Shown here in pieces: positions 22,747 to 35,404 of a stretch of 64,000 nt of DNA. The notes under the pieces are model-generated. The model had not been told where the DNA came from. It worked only from the letters and a program-made list of their open reading frames with translations, and did not search any database. The stretch is taken from positions 2,604,001 to 2,668,000 of the forward strand of contig JAZGTN010000089.1 of the NCBI GenBank assembly GCA_037783415.1, given 5' to 3'. Numbering within the stretch: the first letter of the stretch is position 1; every line of letters starts with the position of its first letter. The position numbers were made by a program, and so were the translations under genes. This stretch comes from Leptasterias polaris. Its lineage: Eukaryota > Echinodermata > Asteroidea > Forcipulatida > Asteriidae.

Positions 22747-25700
22747 GCAGAGAACATTGCTTAACAAAAATAAGCGTGATACGATGTATATTGGCTGGTA
22801 ACCTTATTGTTAAGCAACTGCATAATTTTGTTGTAATAATAATATTAATAATAACGGCTTCTTATATAGCGCGCATATCTGTCACTCAGTGACACTCAAG
22901 GGTCAGTATTTTCCTGAAAGGTGTATGAGACCTATTCCTTTGCATAGCACCATGTCATGGTTTACAAGGTGCTGCCAATCAAACCTGGGGCAAACCCCTT
23001 CTCTTTTCGATAAGTTGTGCTAAGCTACTTGTGCTTGAAGCAGCTGTAAGCAATTAGGCCACAATCTTGCTTCGTCTTTGCGAGACAAAAACAAATCAGG
23101 AATTTTAGGTACATTCTTAGTATGACAGGTTACACTCGAGCTTTAAAACATAGAGGAAAAGTGCTTTTCTCTCATTTTAAACAAAAAAAACGCATTTAAA
23201 GAAAGTTCTTTTTCTTAAGATGTAGAGACGATGAATTAATCTTTATTTCACTAGAGACCGAACTCGTCAAAAAACAAACGTCGGATAAAAAATCATTGAA
23301 AACATTTGAAATGTCATGTTGGGTTTTCCTTTTTACAGCACCAGAAACCCCCCAAAAGAAAGATGGGCACAATATGCATAGGCATTTTTTTCTTACTATT
23401 ATAAATGAAACATACATTTAAGTCACCATATTTACAGACAGTTTTTTTTTATTCCAAAGTCTAATTATGAGATTCAGTCATCGACCCATTGTAATATACT
23501 GAAGACTGAAACATTGGGGGGAAACAAAACCTTCATAGAAATCAGCAATTTTAACAAATATTTTGTGGAGGTAGACAAGCAAAGTGACACACATTTCTTT
23601 TTTAATATCAAGGATGAAACAAAAATGCTTGAAAATTATTTTGCTCTTTAAAATGCATGACATTTGAAATTGGTTATACCAGAACCACCCCCACCCAATA
23701 CTCGAATTACCATATAGTCAATTGTAGAAGCCAAAAGCCCTTCTGAAAATCCTAACACTAGGCAAATTAATGTTGAATGCCTAATTGAGAATTGTCACAC
23801 TGTGGATAAACTCGATCCAACTGTAACAATAACACTAAATGTATTGTCTATACAGTTTGCAATTTATACATGTACTGATTTGTAATTCAGGTCAAGCCTT
23901 CAGTTGCTATCAATTAGTGAAGTCTTTTACAAAATTAAGTTGTTAGAAGTACAACAAGGTCGTAACTCAGTTTAGTCTTAAGGTCATATCTGCACATTAT
24001 TTGCTCCACGGTCCTATCTCCCTCAGCTGTTTTATGTTTACATCAGGGAGTTTTTAACCAAGACGCACCTTTGCTGCACTACCAAAAATCTTGGCTAATG
24101 TGTTGGAGTCAGCTTTGGCTATGTGGGAAAAAGTCCACAATTACAAAACATTGCGTCAATATTTAAAAAAAGAAAAACAAAAGCATTTGTAAAAGGCGAT
24201 TCCTCGATGGCGCTCATTGATCATGTATGACATATGTATTTAGACAAGACTGTACTTTTTTATTTGACACAAAATAACCACTTAGTGGATGTTCGGATGA
24301 TTCATTTAATCCTCAATACAAAAAACGGTAAGTGCATTATTTTAGGCATCATTTTGATGTGGAATTGGTGGTCATTAATTTTTCTCAAAAATGTTTCGTT
24401 GGATATTTCTTTAGTTTTAGATTGTTTGGTTTGGTTGTTTTTTTTTGGTGGGGGTAATTATTCTTGCATCACATCTACAGGTCTGTTTGAATACTTGCGT
24501 TTGTTATAGAGTTATATAATAGAACTAGAGTGTGTGCAAAACCACGCGACAAGACGCATTTGTGGCCATTGAGAAAATGGCGCTGACCCATTGTATAACA
24601 CAGGTCATGCACCAGCTCAAACAACCACCATTTTGTAAGTGGACATCTGTTTGTAATTAACCAATTGCCCATGGCAATAACAAGGGCTCCCTCTAGTTCT
24701 ATTATATACCTCTAGGGTGTTTAGGCGAAGTCATTTAAAACTTTTTTATGCGGATCATAGCAACACAACTACCTGCAAAGCCCCATTACAGAACACCCTG
24801 ATACATCTAAAAGATTATTTAACCAAACTGGAGGATCACCAAAAAAAAATGAAGTCAAAATTTATTGAACCTGGTTTCTAAAAAAAAAAAATTCTTATGA
24901 ATTACAAAAATCACACTCTACTGTGGAGAAACTATAAACAATCTCCTTTTACAATGTATAAAACAACAGGACACAAAAACATTTCACATTCCTCGGTTCG
25001 CAACAACAAGGCATCAAAGAAACCTCCGACACATGGAAAGTAAAATACAAGAAAATATTTAGAAAAATCAACTAAAACAAAAAAAAGGACAGAAAATAGC
25101 CATACAGTTTATTCCACTACAGCAGACCCCAAAGATTTTAATATTATTTTAAGAAAATTCTTAGACAGATAAGAAATCTTGTAGCTCCCCCCATCTCTGT
25201 GCACTACCGCCTGAGGGCACTAATTGCTGGTTTACACTCCAAGGGAAATGGTGACTATTTAAACATGTCTATACAGGTGTCAAAGAAATGAATATGAAAA
25301 TAACAAGGCCATGTTCGAAGTGGGCCAAGGCCATGTTCGAAGTGGGCTTCCAGTCAACTAATAAGTATTTGGGGTCTAAATAAGATGAAGGACTCATAGT
25401 TTTAAATAAAAATCATCTGCCCCCGCCTCCGACTCAAATCCTAGATCGGTTTGAGAAGTTGTGACCCAAAATATCCACCTTACGGTATTGCTGCAACGTA
25501 ATTCAAACTCCCTACTGTTCCTACAAAAAGCTCTGTGGAATGTTTCTGCTAAGTTCCTCCTAAAAATGGTATAAATATTATGCCTAAATTTCACACTACA
25601 TAAGCAAAAGAAAATATCACAGTCTGTTGGATTAATTTCTTGATTTCATATCAACATAAGGAATATTAGTCTAGAGAAATCAGTTATTTTCGCAGCCTTT

Positions 25701-26099
25701 GGCTACAAACAAAAACACATCAAATCCTTTGGGGTCTCTTTAAAAAAGTGCAGTTTTCTTTAGTTTTTTTTCTTCTAAGTTTTAGATTTTATTCACATTG
25801 ACATTAATTCAGGCAATCAAGAGGTCACTGAAAGGTCACCGAGACAACCTGAACTCACAGCGGAAGAAAAATAAATCAGTGTAGACGTACAAAATGTTTA
25901 AGCCCATCCACTCCCAAAACCATTGTTGGTGCCAGCACAAAAACTCTGAATGGTTGTTTTTTAAAGTTTCTGTCGTCTTTAATTGAGAGAGGCGAAAATG
26001 CTGGTTGGGTGAAGAAGGGGGTTTTTTGAGGACGATGCTAACTGTGACGTCAAACATTGCCAGGATGTAAAAAATAAAGAGACAGGGAGAAAACAAACT

Positions 26100-29000
26100 T
26101 TAAGCATCTGCCTCCTCATCATCATCATCTTCATCTTCAGGTACATCATCGTCATCCCCCTGTATGAGAGAAAAGAACAAATCAAAACAGCCCCGTCAAC
26201 AAACAACATCTTATCTCTTCAGGTTTCTGTGGTTATTGCAATGACAGTAATATCTGTTTAATAATAATAATAATAATATTAAACATTTTTATCATTCGAA
26301 GTGTTTCTAAGCGCTTCACAAAAAAGATACAACAATATACAATAGCTTATAAACATCAAAGAATAAGCAATCATGAAGTTGAATTAATTGAATAAATCCT
26401 TATTGGCAAGCCAATGTTTAACATGTATTTACCATACGAGTATAGTTAATTACGCAAATCAAGTAGTAAACAGTTAATTAAAATGTAGTGATGTATGCAG
26501 TGCTCCTAAGGAAACAAGTTTGTAACTGTTTAGGTACACCCTGGGTAATGAGAGACAATTTCTCACCCATGAGGTTGTTTATGTGTACCTCCTACTATCT
26601 AACTATTTAATATAATCTTCATGGTTCAAATGATCAATAAACTACATGACAGCATGCAGTAAATTATGTAGTGAACACACATAAACAATTCACAATCAAC
26701 CCTCCAACTGTATGACTATTTACTATCATAATGATAAATGCCGGCCTACAATATGAGTATCATGTGATGATTGGTGAATTCATGTACACAGTCAACCCTC
26801 CTACTGTCCGACCATTTAATATCAACTACTGTGGTTTTGAATGATAGATAAACTGTGCCAGCCAGCATGTGGTGAATGCATCTACACAGTACACAGTCAA
26901 CCCTCCTACTGTCGGACCATTTAATATCAACTACTGTGGTTTTGAATGATAGATAAACTGTGCCAGCCAGCATGTGGTGAATGCATCTACACAGTACACA
27001 GTAAACCCTCCAACTGTCTGACCATTTAATATCATCTATTGAGGTTTTGAATGATAGATAAACTATGCCAGTATGCAAAATAATATAACATGGTCAATGA
27101 ATCTACACAGTACATTCTTTGCAGTTGTTTGACTATACACAACAACCTGTAAAGTTAACAATCAATGAACATGAAAAAAGAAAATTACCGCACAATGTAT
27201 TCTCCTTAACGGGGGGGTAAAACACTTAATTAAAATGTAAGCATGTGGTATATAACTTGATATTTAAAATAGAAGCAGTGAACTGAATTCAAAAGCAGTT
27301 AATCTATTATTTTAATTAACTGACATGATAAAAATCCTAAAAATTATAATAAGGAACCAATATATTTGCTTTCGTGTGTTTCAGACGGAATCATAGGCTA
27401 CAGATTTTCTTATCATTTTTTTAACAAGATCTTCTGGGTTTCACCAAGATTTTTATAAGAAGGTGGATTCCCCCATCGAGTGTATTACCACTGAGGGCCT
27501 GGACAAATATTTGGAATGGGTTCTCCTCCATTTTACTTAAGGGCAGGGCAGCTTTTCACTGGTAAAGGAAGTAGCGAGTCATGGCTGAGCAGTCTACAGC
27601 ATCAAACTCAAGTTCTGATGGCATCAGGGTTTTGGTTCTAATCATTGCACTCTTGGGCAAGGCGCTGGACTATAGTTGCTTCTTAACACCCATAAGTAAA
27701 TGAGTACCTGCTAGGGTAGAGATTGTTGGTGTGAATGATTAGCAATTGTGCGCCCATTTGGCTGCCGGTGCTGCATACTCCCAAGGAGTTGAGATGGTTT
27801 TAGGAACGCTTAAGGCCTGGAGTAGTAATACTGTAAGATGCTGTGATACAATGTTTTAAAGCACCTAATAAATGTCATGGGTTATTATCATAGAGGCAAA
27901 CAGCCTGAACAAAAGGGCAAGACTGTCTTCTGCTAAAGGAAAGAGGAAATAGCAACGTACCTCGCCCTCAAAATCGTCAAGTCCTTCCTCGTCTCCCTCA
28001 TCATCATCATCTTCATCATCCTCATCGTCGTCCTCTTCATCATACTCGGCAATGTCGTCAAGATCACCACCATCGCTGTCATCATCCCCTTCTTCCTTAC
28101 CGTCTGGAATCTGAGAGGTAAACAAAAATAATCATAAGAATCCATAAAGTTTTTGCAAGTAAAAAAAACCCAAGAAGTCTTAAACATATCAGTGACCACC
28201 TAATAAGATTGTTATCATTATTTATTGCGTAGTAGAAAAACTTGCTTGGTGTACACAGATTTACATGTACTTCAAACACACACATATGAACACATTCTAT
28301 GGGACCCCAGTTAACTGTCAATAGCGTTGTTTGTTAATTTTGCAAAAAATGTTGTATTTCCCACGAAAATGCTCAGTGCAAAAAAGTTCTATATTGGCGT
28401 GTACTTGTTTTTTGTGTCAATCCAGGGGCTATTTTAAGCGACATACAAAGTTTTGACAATTTCAAACTCGCACTGAACATAAGTACTATTCTATTCGACA
28501 ATATGCATCCAATATACATCTGGGTTAGTTTTTGCAAGTTACAATCAACATTGTCATCAACCAACTACAGCTACCATTTTTGTTCGTACCCACTCAACGA
28601 TAAACAACTACTCACAAGGAAATACTGAAGAGGGTTTGGCCAGATGTCATCCTTGATGACCTCGCCGAGTTCGTCGGCTCCTGCGTCCGTGTGATCGTTG
28701 AACCAACAGAAGAAACTCTCGCTGTCTGTGTGTGGCCTCTTCTGTGGAACGCCCTTCTGCTGCATGGCCGTGTTCCTTTTAGTCAAGTCCTGGGCAATAA
28801 GAGTAAACATAGGGAGATGGTTTCTTTGTTATATCAACAGGTGTTTATTATTGCAGCTTTTATTTCTATATTCAGGAAATGCTAAAACTAAGAATACCTA
28901 TTAGGATCCGTTTAAATAAAAACTTGTGTAAACATAAACTCAATGGAGCAGGAAACAAATTATTAAAAATAGTATTTCAGAAATCATATTTTCCAGGACG

Positions 29001-32000
29001 AAAATTCAAAAACTGGCAAAAAGTGACCTTCTCTTGAACTGCTGTTGTGTAGGCCTATGGTGGCACAACTGTTTAGAGATAACTGTGGACATGTGTGTAT
29101 TGTGTTCAAGCATTCACCACCTGATATCATGTTTCAGGCTGGAATAGTTCGTCCATCATTCAAAACCACAGTGAACATACTGAACGGTCAGACAGAAGGA
29201 GGGTCGACTGTGTAGAAGCATTTACCACATGATAATCACACTGCAGGGTGGCGTGGTTTATCTATCATTCATAACCACAGTGGATGATAATGAATGGTCA
29301 GAAAGTAGAAGGGTTGACCATGAACTGTGTAGATGCATTCACCACATGATATCATAATGCATGCTGGCATACATAAGCTCTGCTGCTGGCAGCAGCAAAC
29401 TCTGCTGCTGACAACACCAGAGCTTGAGTTTGATGAAGTAGAACGCTCAGCCACAACACACCACAAGCTTAGGTAACTCAGTAAAATTGGGCCATATTAT
29501 CCAATTTGGGTCCAAATAGTTAATTAACCAGCACTGATTAAAAAAATTAACGAGCAGCAGGGAGCTTACCATTCCTGGCTTCCACTTGATGGCCGACGAC
29601 TTTGACGAAGGATCTCCGGAATCGTTGAGGTGGAATTCCTTGTGGATAACTTCGTTTTCAAAATAGGGATTGTTTGGTTTGAAATGCTGAAAGAGAACAA
29701 CACAAAATTTGAAAACAATTTGGATTGATTCGTGCTGCAACACATGCTCCATGAGTATCCTTTACCAACGGAACTCTGTACATGTAAATGTTACACTAAA
29801 ATGAGTCCCAGTAAAGGAGTAACCGTCTCATGCAGGACTCGAACTACAAACCACTCAATTTACAATAAAAGTGCTCTACCAGTACCAAATAAGCTAGACC
29901 GATTTCTGTAGTTCATAGAGGTGTCTTATAACCTCAGCTCTGTGGGTACCTGGTCAGAAGCAGCACCACACCTAGCACCAGGCTAGAGATTGATCCCAGT
30001 GTATGATTACAAACCCAAGTAACACCAGCAGTGGATTGCAACACAAAACACAAGACTGGAATTATATTTATAGCCTCTGTCGCCCACAATCTTGGCCTTG
30101 GTACCCCTTCAAAATTATCCCACAAACATTTAAAAAGTTTTCAATAGAAGTGCGCCTTGCAAAATTACATATACCCCTCGCATATAAAGCTCAAACAGCA
30201 CCCTCATTGAGGCCAAATGAAGACCTATCATTGGCCGAGAATTGTGCATGGTTTGACCTCAGCGGTGGCGGTCTATGAAAGGGGTCTAATCCAGAGCTGC
30301 AAAGAGAAATCTTGTTTCTTAGTAATTGGACATAGAATCCAAATATGGAGCAGAAAGTGCCATGGATACAGCACTAACCATTGGTACAGCATAAGCACCA
30401 TGGGTACAGCATAAGTACCATGGGTGGGCTAGTCAAACTTACAGTTGACTAGCCCGGCAGGCTAGTCAAACTTACAGTTGACTAGCCCGGCGGGCTAGTC
30501 ATGTAAAAAAGTTAGCGCAAGGCCTGACAATGGGTACAGCATAAGTACCATGGGTACAGCATAAGTACCATGAGTACAGCATTAGTACCATGAGTACAGC
30601 ATTAGTACCCTGGGTACAGCATAAGTACCATGGGTACAGCACTAGTACCATGGGTACAGCATAAGTACCATGGGTACAGTATAAGTACCCTGGGTACAGC
30701 ATAAGTACCCTGGGTACAGCACTAGTACCATGGGTACAGCACTAGTACCATGGGTACAGCACTAGTACCATGGGTACAGCATAAGTACCATGGGTACAGC
30801 ATAAGTACCATGGGTACAGCATAAGTATCATGGGTACAGCACTAGTACCATGGGTACAGCACTAGTACCATGAGTACAGCATTAGTACCCTGGGTACAGC
30901 ATAAGTACCATGGGTACAGCATAAGTACCATGGGTACAGCACTAGTACCATGGGTACAGCACTAGTACCCTGGGTACAGCACTAGTACCATGAGTACAGC
31001 ATTAGTACCCTGGGTACAGCATAAGTACCATGGGTACAGCATAAGTACCAAGGGTACAGCATTAATACCCTGGGTACAGCATAAGTACCATGGGTAAAGC
31101 ATAATACCATGGGTAAAGTATGTTTATCATAACTCTTGTTAGTTTTTGCAGACTACTTACAAATAATATTTTGTAACCTGACTTGATATCCTCAAACTCC
31201 TGTACTTCCACTTTGGTCAGGTACTGCAGAGCTTCTTCATCTTGTTCGTCTAATAACATCGACACCTGGGGATGGTGTAAGAACTACTCCAGGAAGTCAA
31301 GGAACAAGACCCGTCAGAAATCTAAATTAACCCTCCAACTATAAAACCATTTTCAAGTGAGTTGACCAACCATTTAAAACCATTCAACACTACAGGGCAT
31401 AATTTCATAGAGCTGCTTAAACACAAAAAGGAGCTAAGCACAACCAAATTTCGCTTACCAGAACAAGGTTACCAGCCAAACTACCATGTCTCATGTACAA
31501 TTTGTGACTGGTATCCTGCTCATTTCTGCTTAGCAGACAATTCTTAAGCAAAATTTTCTGCTTAAGCAGCTCTATGAAATTAGGCCCTGGATATGTATGG
31601 TCAGGCAACGGTGTGCTGAACAGTGTACACATTCACCACATATTTTTGCAAGCATCGACAATGGAGGCAATTGCCTTGGTGCCCCTTGAAATGTCCCAGT
31701 AGAAATTTAATTGCCCTTATTGAGTCGCCCTTTACCAGGGAAAAACCTGCCTTGCCCTTACAAGAACAAAGCATTACAAAACCATGTGTTGATATTCAAT
31801 GGGCCAACAGTAGGAGGGTTATTGATCAATAATTGTGTGTGTTTACTGACTTCATTCAAGCTTACCATGGATGCCAATGAAAATGCATTGAAAATTGGAA
31901 TATACTAAAGTACCAAAAAGGTCAAGCCTTTAACCTGACTGATCAGAAATGGATACAATTTGTTTTCTTGTTGTTAACCGCTCAAACGTCCCAACCCTAT

Positions 32001-33746
32001 CATTTCCCTAAAATGTCCGATTGTACACCACAGTAAATAATTTAATAGTAGGTATTATGTCCGATTGTACACCACAGTGAATGACCCGACTGAATTTTTC
32101 TAAAGGATACAGTTGTGACCCAGAAGTGAGGAATCTTCTCTATCATCTTCGCCCGCTCTTCGAAGTAGGGCTTCCTCAATTTGTTGTACTTCTGTTCCAC
32201 ATGTAGAATCTCTTCACTGGCTTGCTCATTCAACGCGTCAATCTTGTTCTGCACATTGTCAATGGCCTCCACTGCCTCCTGGTTAATATCTGTTTCTGAC
32301 AATGTGCGAAGGGAAGGTGGGGGGAGAGGTTAAAAGAAACAAGAAAGATAAAGTAAAGTAGTGACGATGTCTATCAAATACTGGAGTTACACAGAGTAGA
32401 GGCCATGGTCCTCGTTGCCCTGGTCTTGGCCTTGGTTCCCCCCTTCAAAAGTTTCCCATAGACTTTAAGATTTTCAAATCGAAGTGCCATTTGCAAAATG
32501 ACGAAAGGGCCTTGCCCTCTCAAATATGAAATTCCAGGCCTGAAATATTACCTACTGAGTGTAGAACAAATCTTGACTGAGAAAACATCAGGGACTTGGT
32601 TTTAGACTTGCCCTAAAGACTTGAGACTTGATCATCAGGACTAAATGAACTGACTTTAAGATGTAGCAGATCTTACTTGAGATTATAATCGGGAAAAAAA
32701 AAGATTTGAGAGTTGTGCCCTTTTCAATTCCAAACCCAAGCTTGAGATCCAGTGTAATTTTGGAGCAGTGTGCATTTTGCATGTGCTTCCACATCAAACG
32801 GTGTCATGAGCTGGAACCTAATTACTAAGTATTAGTAAAGGAATATCATTTGCCTTTTGAGAATGAGATCCACAACCCCAAGTTCTTCAACAGTCACAAA
32901 ATATTTGAGATAATTTCAAACTTCAAAACTTTTTATGAGTTGATACTGCTGTTCAGTCAGATTTGTCTTCATAATGTTCATGAATCATAATCATATTTCA
33001 GTTCATTACTATAATGCTTGTTCTTAATCCTCCCCAAATAAGACCAAAGACATAAAAAGTACATGTTTGTTATTTTTATGTATCTAAATCCTTTACAAAA
33101 AATACAAATTAATAACAATAGATAACTGATATAACAACCAGCAACAGATTCAAAACCTAAAACACAAGCCTATATTGAAAGAAAATTTCACTGGTACCAC
33201 GTTAAGGTAATCATAGTAAAACCAAGTAAACGATGTACACCAGCCAGAACATAAAATGGCCAATGGTAGCAATTCATTCGAAGTAGTTTTCCCAAAACAA
33301 TGTTTTTTCTTCAAATATTTAGTTTCAAATGTGACTTGATGATTTGGTTGATTAGTTGTTCCTTAGAGAATGGATGGGTGGATCCATAATTCCCAAAATC
33401 CACCTCAAAAAGTTCAACGCAGTGAGCGAAATCCGTGTGTGTCGGAAATGCACGGATATAGCGGTAATGTATCTAATCCATTACACGCGCCAATTCAACA
33501 AGCACGCCATGCTTTGCCAAACTACACACAAGTGCACAATGCTGAAAACAATGGACGCCACCACGCTTGCAATGCATTACCCGTGAAATATCTGCAGTTC
33601 TTGGCCCCTAAACGAGCAGCAGGCCACACTGGAAGGCCCAGTATATATCAAGGAAACACCTAGGTAAACTCACCTTCAACTTCTGCGACATTTTGCCCGT
33701 TATTTTTCGTCTCTTCTTTCCTTATTTTGGCTGGTGGCGACGACAT
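26100..33746 (-). CDS. SET: SET / TAF-I beta / I2PP2A, NAP-family histone chaperone (7 coding exons)
   Basis: SET is a nuclear histone chaperone of the nucleosome assembly protein family, a subunit of the INHAT complex and an inhibitor of PP2A. Minus-strand exons join in phase to 293 codons plus stop: 33674-33746, 32111-32295, 31161-31283, 29570-29686, 28616-28789, 27961-28110 and 26100-26159. All introns are GT-AG; the exon 2 donor (GTATCC) is weak. Visible features: N-terminus [12 protein letters not shown], like the human beta isoform (MSAPAAK...); dimerisation helix with [10 protein letters not shown] and VEQKYNKLR (about 46-65); [49 protein letters not shown] (about 190-199); [22 protein letters not shown]; then an Asp/Glu-rich tail from about 228 to the end. 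Length is close to the human protein (277-290 aa). Exon 3 opens with FLHHPQVS, matching human FVNHPQVS, which decides its acceptor. No break is visible. Confidence 0.95.
26600..27155. repeat. R5 satellite block in SET intron 6
   Basis: Four to five units are present; the two best (starting at 26878 and 26983) have a 105-bp period and are almost identical. Shared words are TGTGGTTTTGAATGATAGAT, GTGAATGCATCTACACAGTA and CAACCCTCCTACTGTC.GACC. Outer units are more diverged, as expected when only the centre of an array is homogenised. Confidence 0.8.
27560..27890 (+). mobile_element. tRNA-derived SINE in SET intron 6
   Basis: It starts near TCATGGCTGAGCAGTCTA (a degenerate A box), has GGTTTTGGTTCTAATCA in place of the B box, the shared CTTGGGCAAGGCGCTGGAC block, and ends AAAGCACCTAATAAATGTCA. 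It is antisense to SET. Confidence 0.65.
29090..29470. repeat. R5 satellite units (inverted) joined to a SINE head
   Basis: From 29100 to about 29370 two units occur in reverse relative to the block at 26.6 kb (CATTCACCACATGATATCAT, ATCATTCATAACCACAGTG, GAAGGGTTGACC). From 29372 a minus-strand SINE head follows, with ACAACACCAGAGCTTGAGTT and CTCAGCCACAACACACC, the complement of the class II tRNA-like head. Confidence 0.6.
29800..29895 (-). mobile_element. tRNA-like SINE head in SET intron 3
   Basis: On the minus strand, TGGTAGAGCACTTTTATT resembles an A box (TGGYnnAGYGG-like) and GTAGTTCGAGTCCTGCATG contains a B box (GTTCGAGTCC). The spacing is longer than in a functional tRNA and no paired acceptor stem is obvious, so a SINE head or tRNA relic is more likely than a gene. 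Confidence 0.45.
30358..31118. repeat. 20-bp satellite array in SET intron 3
   Basis: The consensus unit is CATGGGTACAGCATAAGTAC, with common variants at three positions (GCACTAGTAC, GCATTAGTACC, CATGAGTACAG). Roughly 33 units are present; about four lie before an insertion at 30428-30529 and the rest form an uninterrupted block from about 30530. Variant units recur in runs, suggesting higher-order amplification. The array ends about 40 bases from SET exon 3. Confidence 0.95.
30428..30529. repeat. Hairpin insertion within the 20-bp satellite
   Basis: The 33-base motif GGGCTAGTCAA-ACTTACAG-TTGACTAGCCC plus CGGC occurs twice in tandem. Each forms an 11-bp stem with an 8-base loop. A third GGCTAGTCATG and the tail AAAAAAGTTAGCGCAAGGCC follow. 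The sequence then returns to GGGTACAGC satellite, so it interrupts a pre-existing array. Confidence 0.8.
31395..31587. mobile_element. R3 MITE in SET intron 2
   Basis: The terminal inverted repeats are GGGCATAATTTCATAGAGCT (left) and AGCTCTATGAAATTAGGCCC (right), extending inward to GCTTAA. The element is about 193 bp and non-coding. It is a close relative of the copy at 40653-40846. Confidence 0.8.
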
Positions 33747-33990
33747 TTTGTCTACTTTTACCTTCACGAGGTTGACAGTGGGACTGATTGCGCATGCGTG
33801 GTGTCACAAAGGGCATTTGCCCAAGATTTTTGCGTTTCGCGGGAACTGTTTCTACTCGCGTGGCGTCACACAAGAAAGTGCTGTGCCCGTTTTGTAAAGG
33901 AAATTTGTGTTTTACACAAGGAGGTGCGGTTTCTTATCTTGGGGTGGGGGTTGGGGTGGGGGTTGGGGTGGGGGTGGGTGGGGGGTGACA
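33747..33990 (-). promoter_or_regulatory. SET promoter / 5' UTR region with NRF1-like site and G-rich tract
   Basis: Immediately upstream of the SET start codon there is no TATA box. TGCGCATGCGT at 33789-33799 matches the NRF1 consensus (GCGCATGCGC type), a usual element of TATA-less housekeeping promoters. A CRE-like GGCGTCAC is near 33862. From 33938 to 33987 the plus strand carries repeated GGGGTGGGGGTT blocks, with at least eight G-runs of 4 or more, able in principle to form G-quadruplexes. The transcription start cannot be fixed by eye. Confidence 0.5.
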
Positions 33991-34329
33991 AGAAAGAAGG
34001 GCAATATTTCTACCTGGGGTTTTTACTGTTGCTATTGCTTTATTTATTATTGTTAGTGATCTGAGCACTAAGGTCTGATCATTCACATTTCACATTGAAC
34101 GTTAAAAACATGAGACTGGTTAGTTGGAAGTAATAAATTGAAAACTGTTTATATTGTTAAAACAATGAAACAATAATAGTTTTTGTGATAGACAGAACCA
34201 GACTATTTAGACGTATCTTAATTGTTCAATTTGTTTATTTTGCGAAAAAACAAAAAACATTAGGCCTATGGGCCTAATTGAATGATCATAGCTGTATTTA
34301 AAATGTACGGTCCAATATGTCAGATTATA

Positions 34330-34550
34330 GATTAATAGCCCGTGCTTATTGTAGTCGGGGCCGGTGTCGCGCACTGAGCATTGTAGACTTGTGGACAAGT
34401 CGTTAAATGTCTGTCGCGGTGATAGCGGAACGGCTTTCTCGCAATATCCCGCGAGAGGGCTGCTCTGTGCGAGATTATTGCTCTCACGACTGGTCGCATT
34501 TACCGACTTGTGAAACCCGCTGGCGGTTTGTGCACGGCCTATGGCCACTT
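34330..34550. repeat. Dispersed repeat, copy 1 (CTCGCGAGAG type)
   Basis: It contains GAGCATTGTAGACTTGTGGA, CAAGTCGTTAAATG, a GC-rich middle with CCCGCGAGAGG, and CGACTTGTGAAACCCGCTGG. The same blocks occur in opposite orientation at 36533-36720. GACTTGT/ACAAGTC words make subterminal inverted repeats. Confidence 0.6.
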
Positions 34551-35404
34551 CAGCCGAATTCGTACGGACGCATCTGATTGGTCAATTTCGTTATATCTAT
34601 GAATATTCAAACTGTAGATGAATATTAAACATCAAATCCTGTACTGGATGGAGTTTTATGTTGCTTTCCTTCCTCCATGCTTTGATCATGCACGATCAAA
34701 ACCAAACACTGAGTGGTGAGAGTGATTGTGTTCATGAATATTTTGACACAAGAAAATACGTATTCAAATTAATTAATTACAAAAAATCGAACGTAAGATT
34801 TTATTTCAGTGTTTGACAGTGCACAGCGTGTGGGGACATGACGTAAAACACACGGGCAAATCGTGTAGCTGCATGCCATGGCGCGCAGAGTTTCTCTCGG
34901 TGGGGCTCAGCATGACGGAAACCCCTACCCTAGCATGCCAAGAGATAGCTGTACCTGGAAGCTCATGAACATGTGGGAGGGGTTAGGGAGCCAGACCACC
35001 AACTACCTTGTCATTGCGGGTTTGTTAGTCGGTAAACCTCGCTGATCGAATCCGCTGTTTTAAAATCGTTACGTTTCAATGTTCGGTGTACGTTCCTTTC
35101 CCCCGATTTGGAAATTAAATAAGATTTATGTCAATAAATAGGAAAACCACTCTTATATTGACGGTGCAATTAAGTTAAACAATTTGTGAGACAAAAACGA
35201 GCCCCCCCCCCAAAAAAAAAACAACACACAAAACCAGAGCCCCTGAAGGAACAGGTGAAAAATAAATTACAAATTAAAATGTGGAAAAAAAATTCTCACT
35301 CTGAATTTCTTTTTCCACTCTCGACACACAAAATTCCAACAAAGTCATTTCGTTTCCTCAAAATATTATATAATTCAATCAAAATATAATTTTGTCACAT
35401 AAAA

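Larger units (their letters stand above)
21068..26099. other. Interval between convergent SCFD2 and SET, including both 3' UTRs
   Basis: No protein gene is recognised. SCFD2 could end near the AATAAA at 21976. For SET on the minus strand, AATAAA candidates are at 25788-25793 and 24861-24866; the true site cannot be chosen by eye. A run of about 17 G with a single preceding T occurs near 21594-21609. A tRNA-like B box lies near 21669. A shortened R1 element occupies 22479-22746. SINE/LINE-like AAT tails occur near 22834-22865 and 26261-26280. A 21-bp direct repeat (AAGGCCATGTTCGAAGTGGG plus C) lies at about 25305-25347. Confidence 0.5.

Noticed and set aside
27865..28125. Acidic 86-codon frame as a separate small protein
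   Set aside because: It is SET exon 6 plus flanking intron.
29800..29895. Functional tRNA gene (minus strand)
   Set aside because: No paired acceptor stem and too long an A-to-B-box spacing.
30499..30702. 67-codon minus frame with repeated YPWYLCCT residues
   Set aside because: It is a translation of the 20-bp satellite.
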